Assembly: GCA_950022655.1 (NCBI GenBank)
Contig: OX465587.1
Span: 23,191,716-23,255,715 of the forward strand
Length of the DNA stretch: 64,000 bases
Source: Alentia gelatinosa
Taxonomy: Eukaryota; Annelida; Polychaeta; Phyllodocida; Polynoidae
Direction of reading: 5' to 3'
Part shown: in pieces, positions 50,366 through 63,042 of the stretch
Layout: the number at the start of each line of letters is the position of its first letter
How positions within the stretch are numbered: the first letter of the stretch is position 1
Notes under the pieces: model-generated
The model's input: the letters and a program-made list of their open reading frames with translations, nothing else
What the model was told of the DNA's origin: nothing
Database searches by the model: none
Position numbers and translations under genes: made by a program

Positions 50366-51480
50366 CTAAGTCACTACGGTCTTTTAAATCATTATTATAT
50401 ATAATACCTAAATATCACTTAAATAGTCATTTTATGTACTAACAAGGTCGTCGAATTACTACGTCAGAGTCAATCCGAACATTATTTATACTGCACCCCT
50501 AGCAGCGGATAGTATTTCATAGATGTTCAGCCATAGGTATATATATAACAATGAATAATACGTTTCACGTCAAGAGGCGAGCAGTGGGATGAGTAGAGAT
50601 CCGGCCCGTTAGGCCACAATAAAGATAGGCATAATCTCAGAGATTAATGTCTGATAGTAGGTAATCTCTATAGTATAATAGGGGCACCATAGTAGACCCT
50701 CCAGTCTGAATAAAAGATCTAAAAAAATGTACCCAGTGTATATTTACACTCTACTAATTAGTCAAGAAAGTCAAGTAATCATCCTCCCTAAACATATATA
50801 AAAACATCGAGCACGTTTCTGTTTATAGCTATAACTCTGATAAAAATTCTATTCGGCTTGTAATCTTGACCTCCTTTAAGACTCACCTATTAGATTTTCA
50901 CCTCAGCCATGACTTAATAGTACACTCAAGAGGAAATTAAATGCTGATAATTGACGAACCGTTGGATTTTGATTATTGACCTACTTTTGTGAAACCATTT
51001 TTGGAAGTTCATCTTTTAGAAACTGGGAGAAAGTGCGTAATATTACAAATATTTCATTGATTTAAAAAAAGCCCTACACTGATAATTTTACTTTGAGACT
51101 CCTCCTTCACTACATTAAAAAGGTAATATGGTCGTCAAAAGACAGTCCAATACCTTTTAACATATCGTTATTTAGGTCACGCTATGATATAATACTGGTT
51201 ATGACATAATCCATTAACTCTAATTCAATAGTTGAGATATACTCGTGATATAGTCAGGTTTGGATGAAAAGGTGTCTCGAGTTAGAATTATCAAAAGTAC
51301 AATTAGTATATATCAATATTTCATTTAATTACTCATCTGGACTACGTGGCATATCATTGGAAATTGAGAGTTGATTAATACAATAAGCTAAGGAATATGA
51401 TGGACTAGGGCTTTGAATGGTTTTATTGACAAGACTAGGATGCTAACCATTATAACCACCCCTTGCTCTATCATTATTCA

Positions 51481-51800
51481 TTATTAGAGCGTGCTTGTAC
51501 GACCTATATGCTTTGCCTAAAGTTTAGAGGGGTCATATGATATCGGGAAAGGAACAGGGTGTCAGTGTATCAGTGTGTTAGAGAGGTGTTCTGCTGACCA
51601 TGACCAATCACTCAAAACCGAAATACCCCAAGACCCACTAGTGCTTGATAGGTTTGGATCCTAGACTGTGGCAGTTGCATAAATGGCAAGTTGACTGGGC
51701 GCAAGTGGGTTGCAGAAACGATCCATAGACTGAATGTAACTAAAACCATTTAATTTAATTTATTTATAATTGCACGCTCATTTATCAATGATTAACATAC
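51481..51800 (-). mobile_element. ~390-bp element family, copy 4
   Basis: The segment starts TTATTAGAGCGTGCTTGTAC and ends near AATTGCACGCTCATTTATCA, so the ends are inverted GAGCGTGC pieces. It is opposite in orientation to copy 5, which lies 1.1 kb downstream. The shared interior includes GGATCCTAGAC and GGCGCAAGTGGGTTGCAGAA. Confidence 0.8.
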
Positions 51801-52857
51801 TATTTTTTTTATTGGGTCAGTTCGCGTACATGAGCAGTCGCGGTCTACCACCTTCCGATTGAGGAGATTTCACTAGTAATATCCAGTGTAACATTACATA
51901 TAGCTATTGTATACATAGATTGTCTTCTATTCATCTCCTATTCTATATAATAAAGTTAACAGAATACAATACATTATCAATATACAAAATAAACTTTTAC
52001 AATTGAAGTGATACACCGATTTGCATTATTTGTTTACTAATTATTCATTCCGACTCCATATCTTAATTGCTTTAACTAGTACAAGAAATATACAGAAATA
52101 TACTATTACATCAAAAATTTTAAATTTGCTCCTAGTGTAAGGAGATGTGGACAGTTTGTTTTGGGGGTAATAAGGAGTGTCATGAAATCCAGTGAGAAGA
52201 ATATTATACCTCCTTTTTGGCACAGTCAATGTTCCCTGCACACTTCAATAGCTGCACTGAAACAACCGCATTATCATTCAAATTATGAATTTGTTTTCAA
52301 TCAAGTTCATCACCATTACTAAGCTTGGCCTATACGAAACTCTTCTAGGTCAAGTTTTAATCTAAGATTTCCAGTAACTCATACCTACGACAATGGTCCT
52401 CGTTTTTGGCTCTTGTTAAATTGAACTTCTAGTCGTGTTAACCCTATGTCCCCCGAGGATCAGCCTGACACTGCCTGCAGCTGTGAAGACAATACGACAT
52501 GGTAACCCTTAATTATCTGTCCTAAAGGCAGAGGTCGTGACCTCGTCAAAGGTTTCGAGCCTGAGGGAATTGTTGAACCTTTGTTACATAATGAGACATG
52601 CACCCAATTAATTATAATAGACTGTTGTAGGAGTCCCTAGTATTGTTGAATAGATATTTATGATGTAAGTTCCCTAAATTATGTTTGACAAAGTGAGAAT
52701 CGCATTCGGATAAGTGAAACATTGTCAGGTAAAAGCTTATGTTTCGTTATGATAACACACTGTGATGGTAATGCCGTTTGTGAGCTAGCAAAATACCTAA
52801 TCATTAAAGACAGATTATCATGTCATGTCACCTGCATTAGTAAATAACAGTTGTATA

Positions 52858-53239
52858 ACTAGGAGCAAATAGTATGTTCATCATTGATGAATGAGCGTGC
52901 AATTATTTATGAATAACAATTAACAGGTTTGAGTTAAACTCAGCCTATGGATAGTTTCCTGTATGCCACTTGCACCCAGTCAACTTGCCTATCTAGGATC
53001 CAAACACATCAAGCACCAGTGGGTCTTGAGGTATTTTGGTCTTGAGTGATTGGTCATGGTCAGCTGGGCACACCTCTAAGACACTGTGACACTGGCTCCC
53101 TTCTCTGTTCTCAATATCACAGTGAATAGCACACAGATAGTGAAGGGATAGTTTGTATGCAGTACCCTGAAAGTCTATATGGACCCCTCTAACCTCTAGA
53201 TGATGTATTTAGCGCATGCAAGCATGCTCTAATAAAAGC
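52858..53239 (+). mobile_element. ~390-bp element family, copy 5
   Basis: The segment is nearly identical to copy 1 (25318-25710) across its length, including ACTAGGAGCAAATAGTATGTTCAT-type left end, ACAGATAGTGAAGGGATA and AGCGCATGCAAGCATGCTCTAATA right end. The closeness of these two copies suggests the youngest activity in this family here. Confidence 0.85.
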
Positions 53240-56200
53240 ACTTCCATGACACGATGAAGAGTTTCCAGAATGTACATGAAAGCTGTTTGACAACCGGATA
53301 GACTGAATATGGCCATAGTAGATCCTACTGGCACTAGTCAAACCATTAATCAAACAGCATACAAAAACATTGCACAAATGGTGAACCACGGGTACATCCT
53401 CTCGAAACACTGTAAACCTTGATGGTGAAAACATAAATGATTCATAGCTTCCTCTTTCTTTTTTCTGTCTCGCTAGCATCTCTGGCCTGATTTTTAGAAT
53501 TTGAAACAAAAAAATTTAAGGGAAGCCCACCACAAAGCACCTATATAAAGACTACATTTGCCTGAGCATGCCATATTGGATGTACATTCCTAGTGACATG
53601 TTTACCGCTAGAGTGAATCTTCTTCAGACCACAGCACACACCATGTTTTCTAATAGTTATTCATCCCCATCTCCGTGATAAATCTGACAGACTTGTCCAC
53701 AAAGACCGTAACCAGCATGAATCCTCTCTCAAGATGTCCCTAGTCTCTATAGATGACATTACCACAAGATCAAAGCATGCTTTAAAACCAGCCCTCCCGG
53801 TGGGACTTTTAACGCTCTGTTAATTTATAGGATTCCGTTTGTTGTCGCCACCTGCCCGGAGGATATAGTGATATGACAAATAAAACGTTTTAAAGTGTGG
53901 CCATGGGGGTCCAGCATTAAGCGCATCTTCCTTTTAGGTTATGATCGATTCTCCCCTAATAGGCGTGTACACATTACACAAGTTCTCTCTACTTAATAAA
54001 GGAAAAGCACTATATGATACCTTTTATATGAGAGCTTATTTATCTGGAACATCTATTACGCTTGCTCGTTGGATATTCTATTACCGAGATAAATTCCTTT
54101 ATAGAGCTCATAGTTTTATTTGAGAAAGTATTGATATAAGTATTGATGTTTACAGGGATACAAAGGCCCTTGGGTGGTCTGTCTTCACCAGTCTCCAAAT
54201 GACACCTTGGGTTACAAGGGGTAAAACCTGTATCTGTCTGTAAAACGTTCAACCAGGATCACTTCGTTGATCAATGTTTGCGAGGTATAGATGTTTTCAC
54301 TAAAGGGAACTGCAATTAGTGCATATTCTCACTAAGCGCATCTATACACCGTTAATAGTGCACATAGAGTATGTACAACGATTGTAGCATTCACTGACAA
54401 ACTCTATGCATATTCTGGAGTTGTTTGGGTCTTTCATAAGATTTGTAATATAGCTTGCCCAAAATAGCACCTCTCTAAAGGTCACAGACTATCTAGGGAG
54501 TGGAGGTCGGTAGCACACTAGAATGCAGGGACTGGGGCTTTAGTAGCTTATCAAGAATTGAACAGGCTACACTACTTCAGGCACCTCCAGAAATGGTCCC
54601 GTCAAGCTTGGCTCGACAGAATAGTGTTGACTGGATGAGTTTGTTATAATTATCAGGTCTGCACAGATGGTTACAAAAACACCATGGAGTAGACTGGCCG
54701 GGTTTCTATAGTAACAGCTGGTTCTCAATGTGACAGCTGTCTTCAACCTGCACTGCTTTTCAAATCTCTATTTATAGAAAGTCTCCCATATTATAGGTTA
54801 GATATCGTACTAGGTTTTGATTTTAGGTAAATATATACATTGTAGACCTTTTTCTATTCTATGATAATTCCTGTTTGGATTAAAAAGCTACAATCTATGA
54901 GGAGCCTGGAGTTGGAGAAAAATAGTACGGTGCAGTAATTTTAGAAGAATACCAGGAATCTTGTTGTTGGGTTGAGTTCTTCAAGCTTTTACCAAAATAC
55001 ACGGGTTAATAGAATATGCTGTTATTTGCCATGAATGTTGTTTAACCTGCAATATTCTAATGTGTGCATTTATGCTGTAGGGCCAGAAAACATTTGTACA
55101 CTGATCTATTTACTATAACCTCTATACTTAAATGATGTCGGCTGATAAAAATGGCAGTACCTTTTAGAGGCATATCATCTTTTCTAAGTACTGAATACCA
55201 AGCGTTCAGGCATATATGTCTATACTCACATACATTACTCTTACATTTTAACCACATTAGCTGATTCCTATTTTGTATAGCTTGCATTTGTAGGTAGAAA
55301 AGCCCATTCTCTGGTGGTTTACATGGGGCTAGATTCGCGTCATTAAGTGTCATGTTCCATTTGTCACTGGAGCTATGGGGTGGTCCCTCTTCACGTGTTA
55401 GCAGCCAGTACCTCGACAAAAAACCGGGGATTTACCTCACAGCACTGAAGTGCAGAGCGGATATTTGAGTTCCCTCAGCGTGACTCAAATGTGCAAATAT
55501 GCCTCCAGCAAACTATTCTATTTTCACGGGAATGCAACTTTTGAGTTGGAAACCAATAGGCATTTTCAAAAGATGTAACGAATGAGTTGAGCTTAGAAAT
55601 TCGCACTGGATGCCAAGAGGGGATCTTATGACATGCTGCAATAGACTCGGTCAAATAGGACTTTCCCAAATGATTTATGAGCGATCCTGACACCTCGAAT
55701 ATTTAGTGCATTGTAACCTGGCACTGTTAAGCATGTATGCTTGGCGACTTTGCCAATGTCTTAAAGTATCCATGCAAGAATACTATAACTGTCCGGGGCT
55801 CCTGCTAACTCGAAAGTTTATATTTGCTGTTGGTACTTATCTATAGTAAGTATTATTATTAAGGTGTGAATATTTGTGTGTTTCGTGTCTTTTGTGCAAC
55901 AACTTCTATTTCAATCTATAGTGGACACACGACACTTGGTGTTCCCTGTGAATAACTAGTGTCAACATCGCAGTGCTTAGGGCATATATATGTGAACAGT
56001 AATTTGTGTGAACTTTCCCATGTCAACACTGGGTGCTGAGAATTGTTTGAGGTGACCAGTCCTCCTGACCCCAGTGAACCAGAATCTTGGCAAACTTTAG
56101 CCCTTTAGGGGAGACTCCTCAAAGCATGGCTAGCGATAGGAAACGCGGTACCCTAAGGCAGAGTCTAATGCCTCAGGTTAGTTATTTCACAAATGTTCTG

Positions 56201-57252
56201 AATCAAAATCCGATAAGAAATACAAATATTGTGTTTCCTTAGTGTGGAATACTCATGTTGCAGTGTAGAATATTAAGGAATGAGTCTGATAATTGCCGGT
56301 TACGTTAAATATATTTTTAATTTGAATCCTGCATGTCTCATATCTAGAATGTCCCATAGAGGCTATGCGTTGCTCTTTGGGAACTAGCTTCTTGATATCC
56401 TGGTACAAGTATTCCAGGGGACCACTGAGGTACCGGCTAGTTTAAGAAATGTCTTAGAATGCAGATGTAGATGGAATAATCGTCACAGATCATACTCTTA
56501 TACTCTCAAGGTTTCAATCATTATTCCAATTAGCAAAACTATTGGAGAGATGTTAAGTTAGTAGGTATAGATATGATGGCGTTAGAAAGTCTACAGTTTC
56601 TGCCCTAACATAGCTTTGAATCAATAGGAAAAGCTTCGTTATCAAAGCATCCGCTAAACAATGAAAATATTCACAATATGTTGTGTATACATTTGTAGCA
56701 TTCTAGGAAAAATTTTCAATAGAATTCAACAAGAATTCGTATGACTTCTTTACTGAGTATCATTTTATTGTTGTATTCTCCTATAAAATGAATTGATTTG
56801 TGGGGTATTTGCATTTTACTGTGGACGCTTATTGTTCTTGCTGACACAGTAAAGTGCAGTGGTGATTTTTTTCTTATGCAGCACGTGCACAAGAAATGCC
56901 GTTACATTCATCGCTCAAAAGAATTCTTTTTCACAGATCAATTGTTACACATTTTCAGCCAATTGTTGTTTATGATTCCCCCATTTCAAAGCAACAGCTG
57001 GAAACTCAACACGAATCGTAAAATAATAAGAATTGTTTTCTGTAATGAAGCAACTTTCTTGAAGTGACATCAAAGTTGATGCTGGATCTCTGTTTTCCAT
57101 TGAGCAAAAAACACGTTGACAGTTACTTAAAATATTCGCATTCCCTGTCTCGAAATAATGAGTTGAACAGGCCAATTTTCGTCAAATACCTTCCTAATTT
57201 GGAACATTGTTTTCTGTTTCCTGAGATTGAACATTTTTTGTTTGCTTTTCAG

Positions 57253-57378
57253 ACCAAGAAGGTGACTGAGGATAGAGAGCGAGAACGTCAGCTGACGAAG
57301 AAAGTGACAGACCTGACATCACAGGTCACGAGGCTAGAGAAGCGGATTAACGTCATCAAGGCAGAGAACCAATCACTG
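57253..57378 (+). CDS. Coiled-coil coding exon (42 codons)
   Basis: A strong acceptor (TTTGCTTTTCAG at 57252) opens a phase-0 exon ending at CTG|GTGAGT (57378/57379). The peptide is highly charged, starts TKKVTEDRERERQL and has an unbroken heptad register: L14, V18, L21, V25, L28, I32, I35, N39, L42, with Asn at an a position as in parallel dimers. Both splice phases match the exon at 41117-41659, so the simplest model joins them and continues into a longer coiled coil beyond the window. The open frame extends upstream to 57064, but that part lacks coding character and precedes the pyrimidine tract. Confidence 0.85.
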
Positions 57379-58271
57379 GTGAGTACACTGAGTGTGACAT
57401 TACTATCAATTAAACCAAGATCAATCTGCTAATTATAGAGCAGCCAGTAAAACATAGGAAGTTGACCTTTCCACCTGTCTCATTTAAAGATGTCTGAGAC
57501 AGGAGAATAGTGTTTTTTCTACCCTTATCAACTAGTTGAAAATAGAGGGATACTAGAAACTTGATGGATGGCAAAGTCACTCAGTTGACCTACTATATTT
57601 CTACATAGGGGTGGCATTGATTTAAAATTTCGTGTTTTCGTCTCGATTTGTGACTTATTCGTGGCACCCTTGATGCAGGGAGTTTCAAACAACAGGAGGA
57701 AACTGACCGAAAACAAAATTCGGATTTCTGCTTCTTGTTTCGTTCTAACGAATAGCATGCTACATCGTGCACAAATTTAACCTGTTTTTACCTAAATGTT
57801 AGGCTTCGTTTGCCAACATAGCTCTGGAACCACCGGTAGTTAGCTAATAGTAAGACATCTACTTAGTCCGATTACAGTATACATGACCCATATATACACA
57901 TTTAACGCCTCTAACCTTTTCATCTAAACTGGGAAGTTAAACATATTGTATGTAAACATTGATTATAAAATTCCTTTGAGTTCTAAACAACTACTGCACG
58001 ATGAACTACAAATTCAACTCTTTATTTAGCAACAACAGTCTAAATACGATTAATGCAGCTTTTATAATTCATCATCCTATGCATTCCTGAGGGAAAATAT
58101 GGTATATACTAAAATTTCGAACATCATAGATCACTCATGTTATGCCAAATTTAGGACCCATTCAATATATGATGGTAAACACAGAAAAACCAGATCACAC
58201 ACATTCCCATCCGCAGCTTCCCACACGTTCGCTCCTCTGACATCCTAGAGAATTTGTCCACACATCCTGGT

Positions 58272-58404
58272 GCTGCCCTCTAGTTGCAGTAAGGCAAATG
58301 ACGCCCCCAAGCCACAAGCAAACACGGCTGCCCCCTGGCGACAATCCCTAAGGACCATTAGCCTTATTGATGCCCGGATGATGCCTTCTCCACCAGGGGG
58401 CGAA
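58272..58404. promoter_or_regulatory. Cluster of three CTCF-like motifs
   Basis: Three matches to CCASYAGRKGGCRSY lie within 133 bp: 58272-58286 on the minus strand (CAACTAGAGGGCAGC, 14/15), 58327-58341 minus (TCGCCAGGGGGCAGC, 13/15) and 58390-58404 plus (CCACCAGGGGGCGAA, 13/15 with the 13-base core intact). The surrounding DNA is GC-rich compared with its flanks. CTCF is conserved across most bilaterians, so a cluster with divergent orientation is a plausible insulator or domain boundary. Confidence 0.5.
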
Positions 58405-59144
58405 GGCGTCTGGCCACAGAGAAGGCCCCCAGGGACAGGGGAGAGAAAGTCGCAGGATACAGGCACAATGTGGTGGTGGGTGGATCAGCGTTTTACTGGT
58501 GGGGAATTTTCGTAGAGGGAGCTGGGGTGGAGTTGGTTCGACAGGATACAGAGCGTGGACTCCAGGTGTCAAGGACTGCAACTCGTTCTCATGATTCTGG
58601 AGACGTACTGCTTCGTGGTTGCGATGGCCAGTGTAGAATTGGTCTTTGATTATGAACGTTCAGTAAGAAAAGACATGAATTAGGATAACATGCATCAGAA
58701 CCCTATCCCGGTGAGGAGGGTGGATTAGTGATGGATAGGAGGTGGGATATGCCTCAGCCGCTGAATATATGGCTAGTGATGTTGAAGTAGACCGAAACGT
58801 ACGAAGTTAACATGTGGTGCATGAAACACATGCCAGTGTCCAGGTAACCTAAGAGCTAAGGATTTTAGTATAGTATGATGTAAGTCAAGATAACAAGTCC
58901 TAAGATATAATACCAGTCATGTGTTACATGCTAGTATCACTTCACAATACTTCCCCGGGGTAACTGCGATCAATATTTCATATTCTTTAGATAGATGTGT
59001 TTATTGAAAGAACAACTGATTTTCAACTCATATTGTCAAAAAGGAAGAAAAACACTTAAATGCAGAACGAAACATGAATACAGGTACAAGGCAGGTCAAG
59101 AACATTTTAGGACATATCCTGAGCTAAGAGGCTCATAGTTTATA

Positions 59145-59267
59145 TAGGGCTTATTACCCATAATCACCCATAATGTATAGGGCTTATTACCCATAATCAC
59201 CCATAATATATAGGGCTTATTACCCATAATCACCCATAATATATAGGGCTTATTACCCATAATCACC
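59145..59267. repeat. 33-bp tandem repeat, about 3.7 copies
   Basis: The unit TAGGGCTTATTACCCATAAT, then CACCCATAATATA, starts at 59145, 59178, 59211 and 59244. Copies are nearly identical. The unit itself contains the sub-repeat ACCCATAATC. Confidence 0.92.
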
Positions 59268-60780
59268 AATCATGGGCAAAAATATTGCATATCAACCCCG
59301 CTTTGGTTACTAATCAATACACTGATCAACACACCATAATTGGATGTGGCTATTTCCAGTGTTTTTCCATACATCCCTGTTACCCCATAAATTAGGAAAC
59401 TTTATGAAGCAGTATGTGTGGACAGCTTTGTATTAGCATGATTGAGAATTCAAAAAGGCTGCAGAGGATACTGTTGGCTTTGGGTCACGCACCATACACA
59501 TGATGCTGTAGGTGGAAAATATTCATATATCATCATGTCTATCTCAAGGCTGCAGCCTGGTGCAGTGGTAGATCACCACAATGCCAGTGATGGTGTTCCA
59601 GTCATGGTCTGTTTATCTTTATCCATTTATATTGTGCCTCATAAATCTCATCTTGTTGTAATATAACATGGCCTTTGGTCCAGTGCTAAACCATATCTAG
59701 GTGGACGCTAAGCCAGTACTTATTAGCTAGTAAGGGAAGAGCTATTAAGATAACGATTCTCTGGTCTAAATTCATTCAAGTCTCGGTCTTGAGCATGGTT
59801 AGCAATTGTAGGTTATGTGCACCTTATGATTTCTTTCGCTTCATGGGTACAGACTCATTTAAGCTAAGGATTCTTTGATTCTATTATATATTTCATCACA
59901 CATGTTGACTCTTATGAGTCTCTCCGCAATATGGAATCCAATCAATAATTCATAACATAGAGTGTATACTCTGTTTAACTACCAAACCTATAAGTTGAGT
60001 ATAGGTGCCTCGCTGCTATACGATCGTATGTGGATCTGCAGCGTTTTGATGATATGCTCGGTCCCGGGCCCATTCAAACCTATTGCGGACCCATAATGTA
60101 TCGCAGCTGCATGGATAATGACAAGGTGGTCGCGTTATATAGTACCTAATTTCCTGAACGTGACCCAGGGCCATGTGCAGGAACCACAACGGAACCAGCT
60201 GCGGCCAAGACACCCGTTCACAAAAGTGTCCTGCGTCCAAAGACCGAAAATACACGCTATCAAGAATTGTGTATGACGTCGCTGGGCTCCTGGATTGCCC
60301 TAAATATGAAAATAGTGAGATCTCCTGAGCATGTGAAGTTCCAATATTTCGGAGCTCTAGTGATCTATGACTGTTCTTTCACACATAAGAAATACAAACC
60401 AGTCTTTATTAATTGCGTCTCACCAGTCAACCAATTATGCAGCTGTGTTCGTCGTTGATATATATTGACCGTGTCTCCTTCCCTGTTGGTGTGAAATATT
60501 TGTTGTACAAACTTCCAGATTGAGACACACTTTATAGAGTGGCACATGACTCAAATTCCTAACAAAGAAAGCAAAGGCACAGCACCACTCTGTAATAAGA
60601 AGTGGATTGTGATATTCCCTACCTATGGGGCATACATGAATCACATGTAATTGGAAGTCATAAGAACTCTCGCCAATGTGACTTTCAAATTCATTATCTA
60701 TGTACAACTTTTTATACTGGCCATTACTTTCATTCCATCTAATTCAATGCACTCACCTTATCCATTCCATATTATGAAGA

Positions 60781-60919
60781 GACGTCACAAGTTTGAGTAT
60801 GAGTTTATTTATGTCACGCATTTTGTTGGCTCCATAATTTCACGAGTCGAAGACGAGTGACATTACGAAGCCAACAAAATGAGTGACATGAATAAACTCA
60901 AACTCAAACGAGTGGCGTC
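60781..60919. mobile_element. Foldback element adjoining a MITE
   Basis: The left arm GACGTCACAAGTTTGAGTAT, then GAGTTTATTTATGTCACGCATTTTGTTGGCT, pairs with AGCCAACAAAATGAGTGACA, then TGAATAAACTCAAACTCAAACGAGTGGCGTC, over about 50 bases. The loop is 60832-60868. Its right end is 9 bp from MITE copy 2, and both contain TTATGTCAC motifs. Confidence 0.85.
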
Positions 60920-60928
60920 TGGATTTTA

Positions 60929-61050
60929 TCCTACCCCGTTTCCACATTTTTTCAGCATTAAAAAGTAGTGACATAAACAACACTTTATGTCACACCTGTG
61001 TCATAAAAAATCCCATGTTAAGCCTATGGAGTTTTTTATTAGGGGTAGGA
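60929..61050 (+). mobile_element. TA-flanked MITE, copy 2 (122 bp)
   Basis: The ends are TCCTACCCCG and AGGGGTAGGA, with TA at 60927-60928 and 61051-61052. The reverse complement matches copy 1 closely (CGTTTCCACATTTTTTCAG, AGTAGTGACATAAACAACAC, CCATGTTAAGCCTATGG). Confidence 0.9.
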
Positions 61051-61150
61051 TAAACTCTCATCTTAAGAAACAAGAAAATCTATATACAATGCTCAGATCC
61101 GCGTCGGCCAAGCATGTAACTAATCAATTGCTGCCATCAGAAAAAGGACT

Positions 61151-61167
61151 GGGGGGGGGGGGGGGGG
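61151..61167. repeat. G17 homopolymer
   Basis: Seventeen consecutive G residues. Its true length is uncertain because such runs are error-prone in sequencing. Confidence 0.9.
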
Positions 61168-61832
61168 CTTGATGACAGTGCATTCCATGCTTGTATCTTT
61201 AAAAACAAAATAAAAACAGAAATCGGTGGTATAATGGATGTTTAACAAGGTCTAAAGACAATTTGTAATAATACATAAAGCAAGACCGTGTACAATAATC
61301 GAATATGGTATGAACATTTTTGAAATATGAAGCATAAAAGATATTGTCCTTGCCCTGTTATTGTAATGTCCTGTCACAGTGTATTGTTAGATGTACTGCA
61401 CAGTATATGTGACTATCGCGTGGAAGACCACCGAGAGACCGATGAACGTGCTATGTCGTAAAATTTTCTTGGATAAAAAAAGTGCTATTTTCGGTTAGAA
61501 TCCATTCACACTGACCCATTATGACCATTCACCCATTGAGGTGTGGCTGGAGCTTCCTATCTCTCGTCACCTACTCGACACCAGACCCCTGAATAGGTCC
61601 ACTACAGAGCCATACATGCACAGCTTCGTCTCTTGACGCTACGAACTCGCTGCTCTAGTCTCCGTGAATCGTAGCTCCTCATGTTATCGTTCAATGGGAG
61701 ATGCATTAGAAGATCCACTCCGCAAGCACATTACAGTGAGTCCACAGAGAATGGCGTTTTACCACTATGTTAAAGGTCATCACACACAGCACCAGTTTGA
61801 CCGGATGAGACAGGATGATAGTCTGCAGGTGT

Positions 61833-61969
61833 CATGAATTTTTTTTTTTTTTTTTTATTTAAGCAGCTTTTATTTCCAATAGCATTTACATTTCCGTCGG
61901 GAGAGGTTCACATCGAAATCCCCTCTCAAACATCTGCCAATTGTAAAAAAAACAAAAAAACATGAATTT
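61833..61969 (-). pseudogene. Retroposed 3' end with poly(A) and target duplication
   Basis: On the minus strand, a body of about 95 bases carries AATAAA (61874-61869), then 12 bases later an uninterrupted poly(A) (plus-strand T run at 61839-61856). CATGAATTT flanks the insert on both sides (61833-61841 and 61961-61969) as a target-site duplication. This is the signature of LINE-type reverse transcription of a polyadenylated RNA, truncated at its 5' end. Two minus-strand frames are open; one ends in MFERGFRCEPLPTEM before a TAA, the other ends at the TAA inside AATAAA. The source RNA (gene or LINE 3' end) is not identified. Confidence 0.75.
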
Positions 61970-62938
61970 GTTTTATTACGATTCAAGCACAGTCAGGGCT
62001 ACTGAATGTTTTGAGCAGGTTTACTATTTCAGTACACAACTCCCGATACCTAAGGGCCGAACAATAGGAAATAGAAATTCGAGTTTGTGTATTATGAATG
62101 AGCTGAGATTTATCTGGAGTCGGTTGTTTCCATGATCATCATCGAGTGGTCCATGTATGATAAGTCACTTAAGTTACATTGATGAGCCACTTCCAAATGA
62201 ATATGAGATGCCATCACAAATGCCTTTCAACCCATCAAGATCAAGAACTGATTATGTATCAGATGTTGTTTGGTAAATAATAAAGGAAAACTAACAAAAA
62301 GTAATACAATTGAAACTCTGAGAGTCTGCCGCCCCCTCCTCCGACACACATCCACACTCACTCCAGTCAAAAGAGTCCATTTAGCTGAATAACTTTCTTC
62401 CCTGTGTGAATTACAACAAAAGCTCCACTGAACGAATTATCCGTCCTGATTAAATGTCTGTGTGATTCGGTTACCCGTTTCAGTGAAATGCCTTCATGGA
62501 CGAAGTGCATGCTTGAAGGGATACAGTGTTTCAGGCCGAATAATGGGGAGTAACGTGACCAATAGAAACCAGAATGAGCCAAAATGAAATTCGTTAAATT
62601 TAAATGTGAAGAACTGCTATAATTGTTATGTAAGCGGCTAACCCTGTTATTAAATAAGAAATGAGAAAAGGATCCATCTAAAACAAAAAACCTGTTTCTC
62701 CTGGATGGAACGCAAAGAAATGATCCCACTTAAAGGATATGAGGTGGTCATACGTTATACCCCTTTTCATATGTTACCAGGTAAACCATTGTTATCACTG
62801 TGGTATCTGGTCTTACTCTTACGTAGTGCCAGGTAACACTGGAGTGGTTGTCACATTCAGGTGTGTTGTTATCTGGAGGTAGTTACCTGGATACTCCGGT
62901 ATGGTACGTGGGCACGGTGCCCCGGCCTTTCTCCAGGG

Positions 62939-63042
62939 TTGCTCCGGGAGGAGGATGTCTTATGGACACCCTGTCCCGCTAGTCCTCCACCCTCTGTATC
63001 CTGAATCACGGTCACGACCCTTCCCCACACACCACGAGCCGC
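62939..63042 (+). CDS. Weak candidate exon
   Basis: CCTTTCTCCAG ends at 62938 and CGC|GTAAGC lies at 63042/63043. The GC-rich interval between has an open frame with ATG at 62957 (peptide beginning MSYGHPVPLVLHPLYP). The exon would end in phase 1, unlike all other exons here, and the peptide has no recognisable motif. It could be an alternative exon, an exon of another transcript, or chance. Confidence 0.2.

Larger units (their letters stand above)
41660..57252 (+). other. Probable intron with repeats
   Basis: The GTGAGA donor at 41660 and the TTTGCTTTTCAG acceptor at 57252 bound 15.6 kb with no persuasive exon. It holds a 26-bp tandem duplication (46173-46226), one 217-bp palindromic element, a foldback near 50.3 kb and two copies of the ~390-bp element. 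Nothing recognisable is seen in 42000-46100, 46300-48000, 48400-50200 or 53300-57200. Confidence 0.6.

Noticed and set aside
58245..58581. Open frames on both strands at 58.2-58.6 kb
   Set aside because: The peptides are Pro/Gly/Ser-rich by-products of GC content; the CTCF-like motifs explain the region better.
59557..59620. tRNA-like A box (GGTGCAGTGGTAGATCAC) as a tRNA gene or SINE
   Set aside because: There is no good B box at the right spacing and no clover-leaf; at most it is a decayed tRNA-derived SINE.
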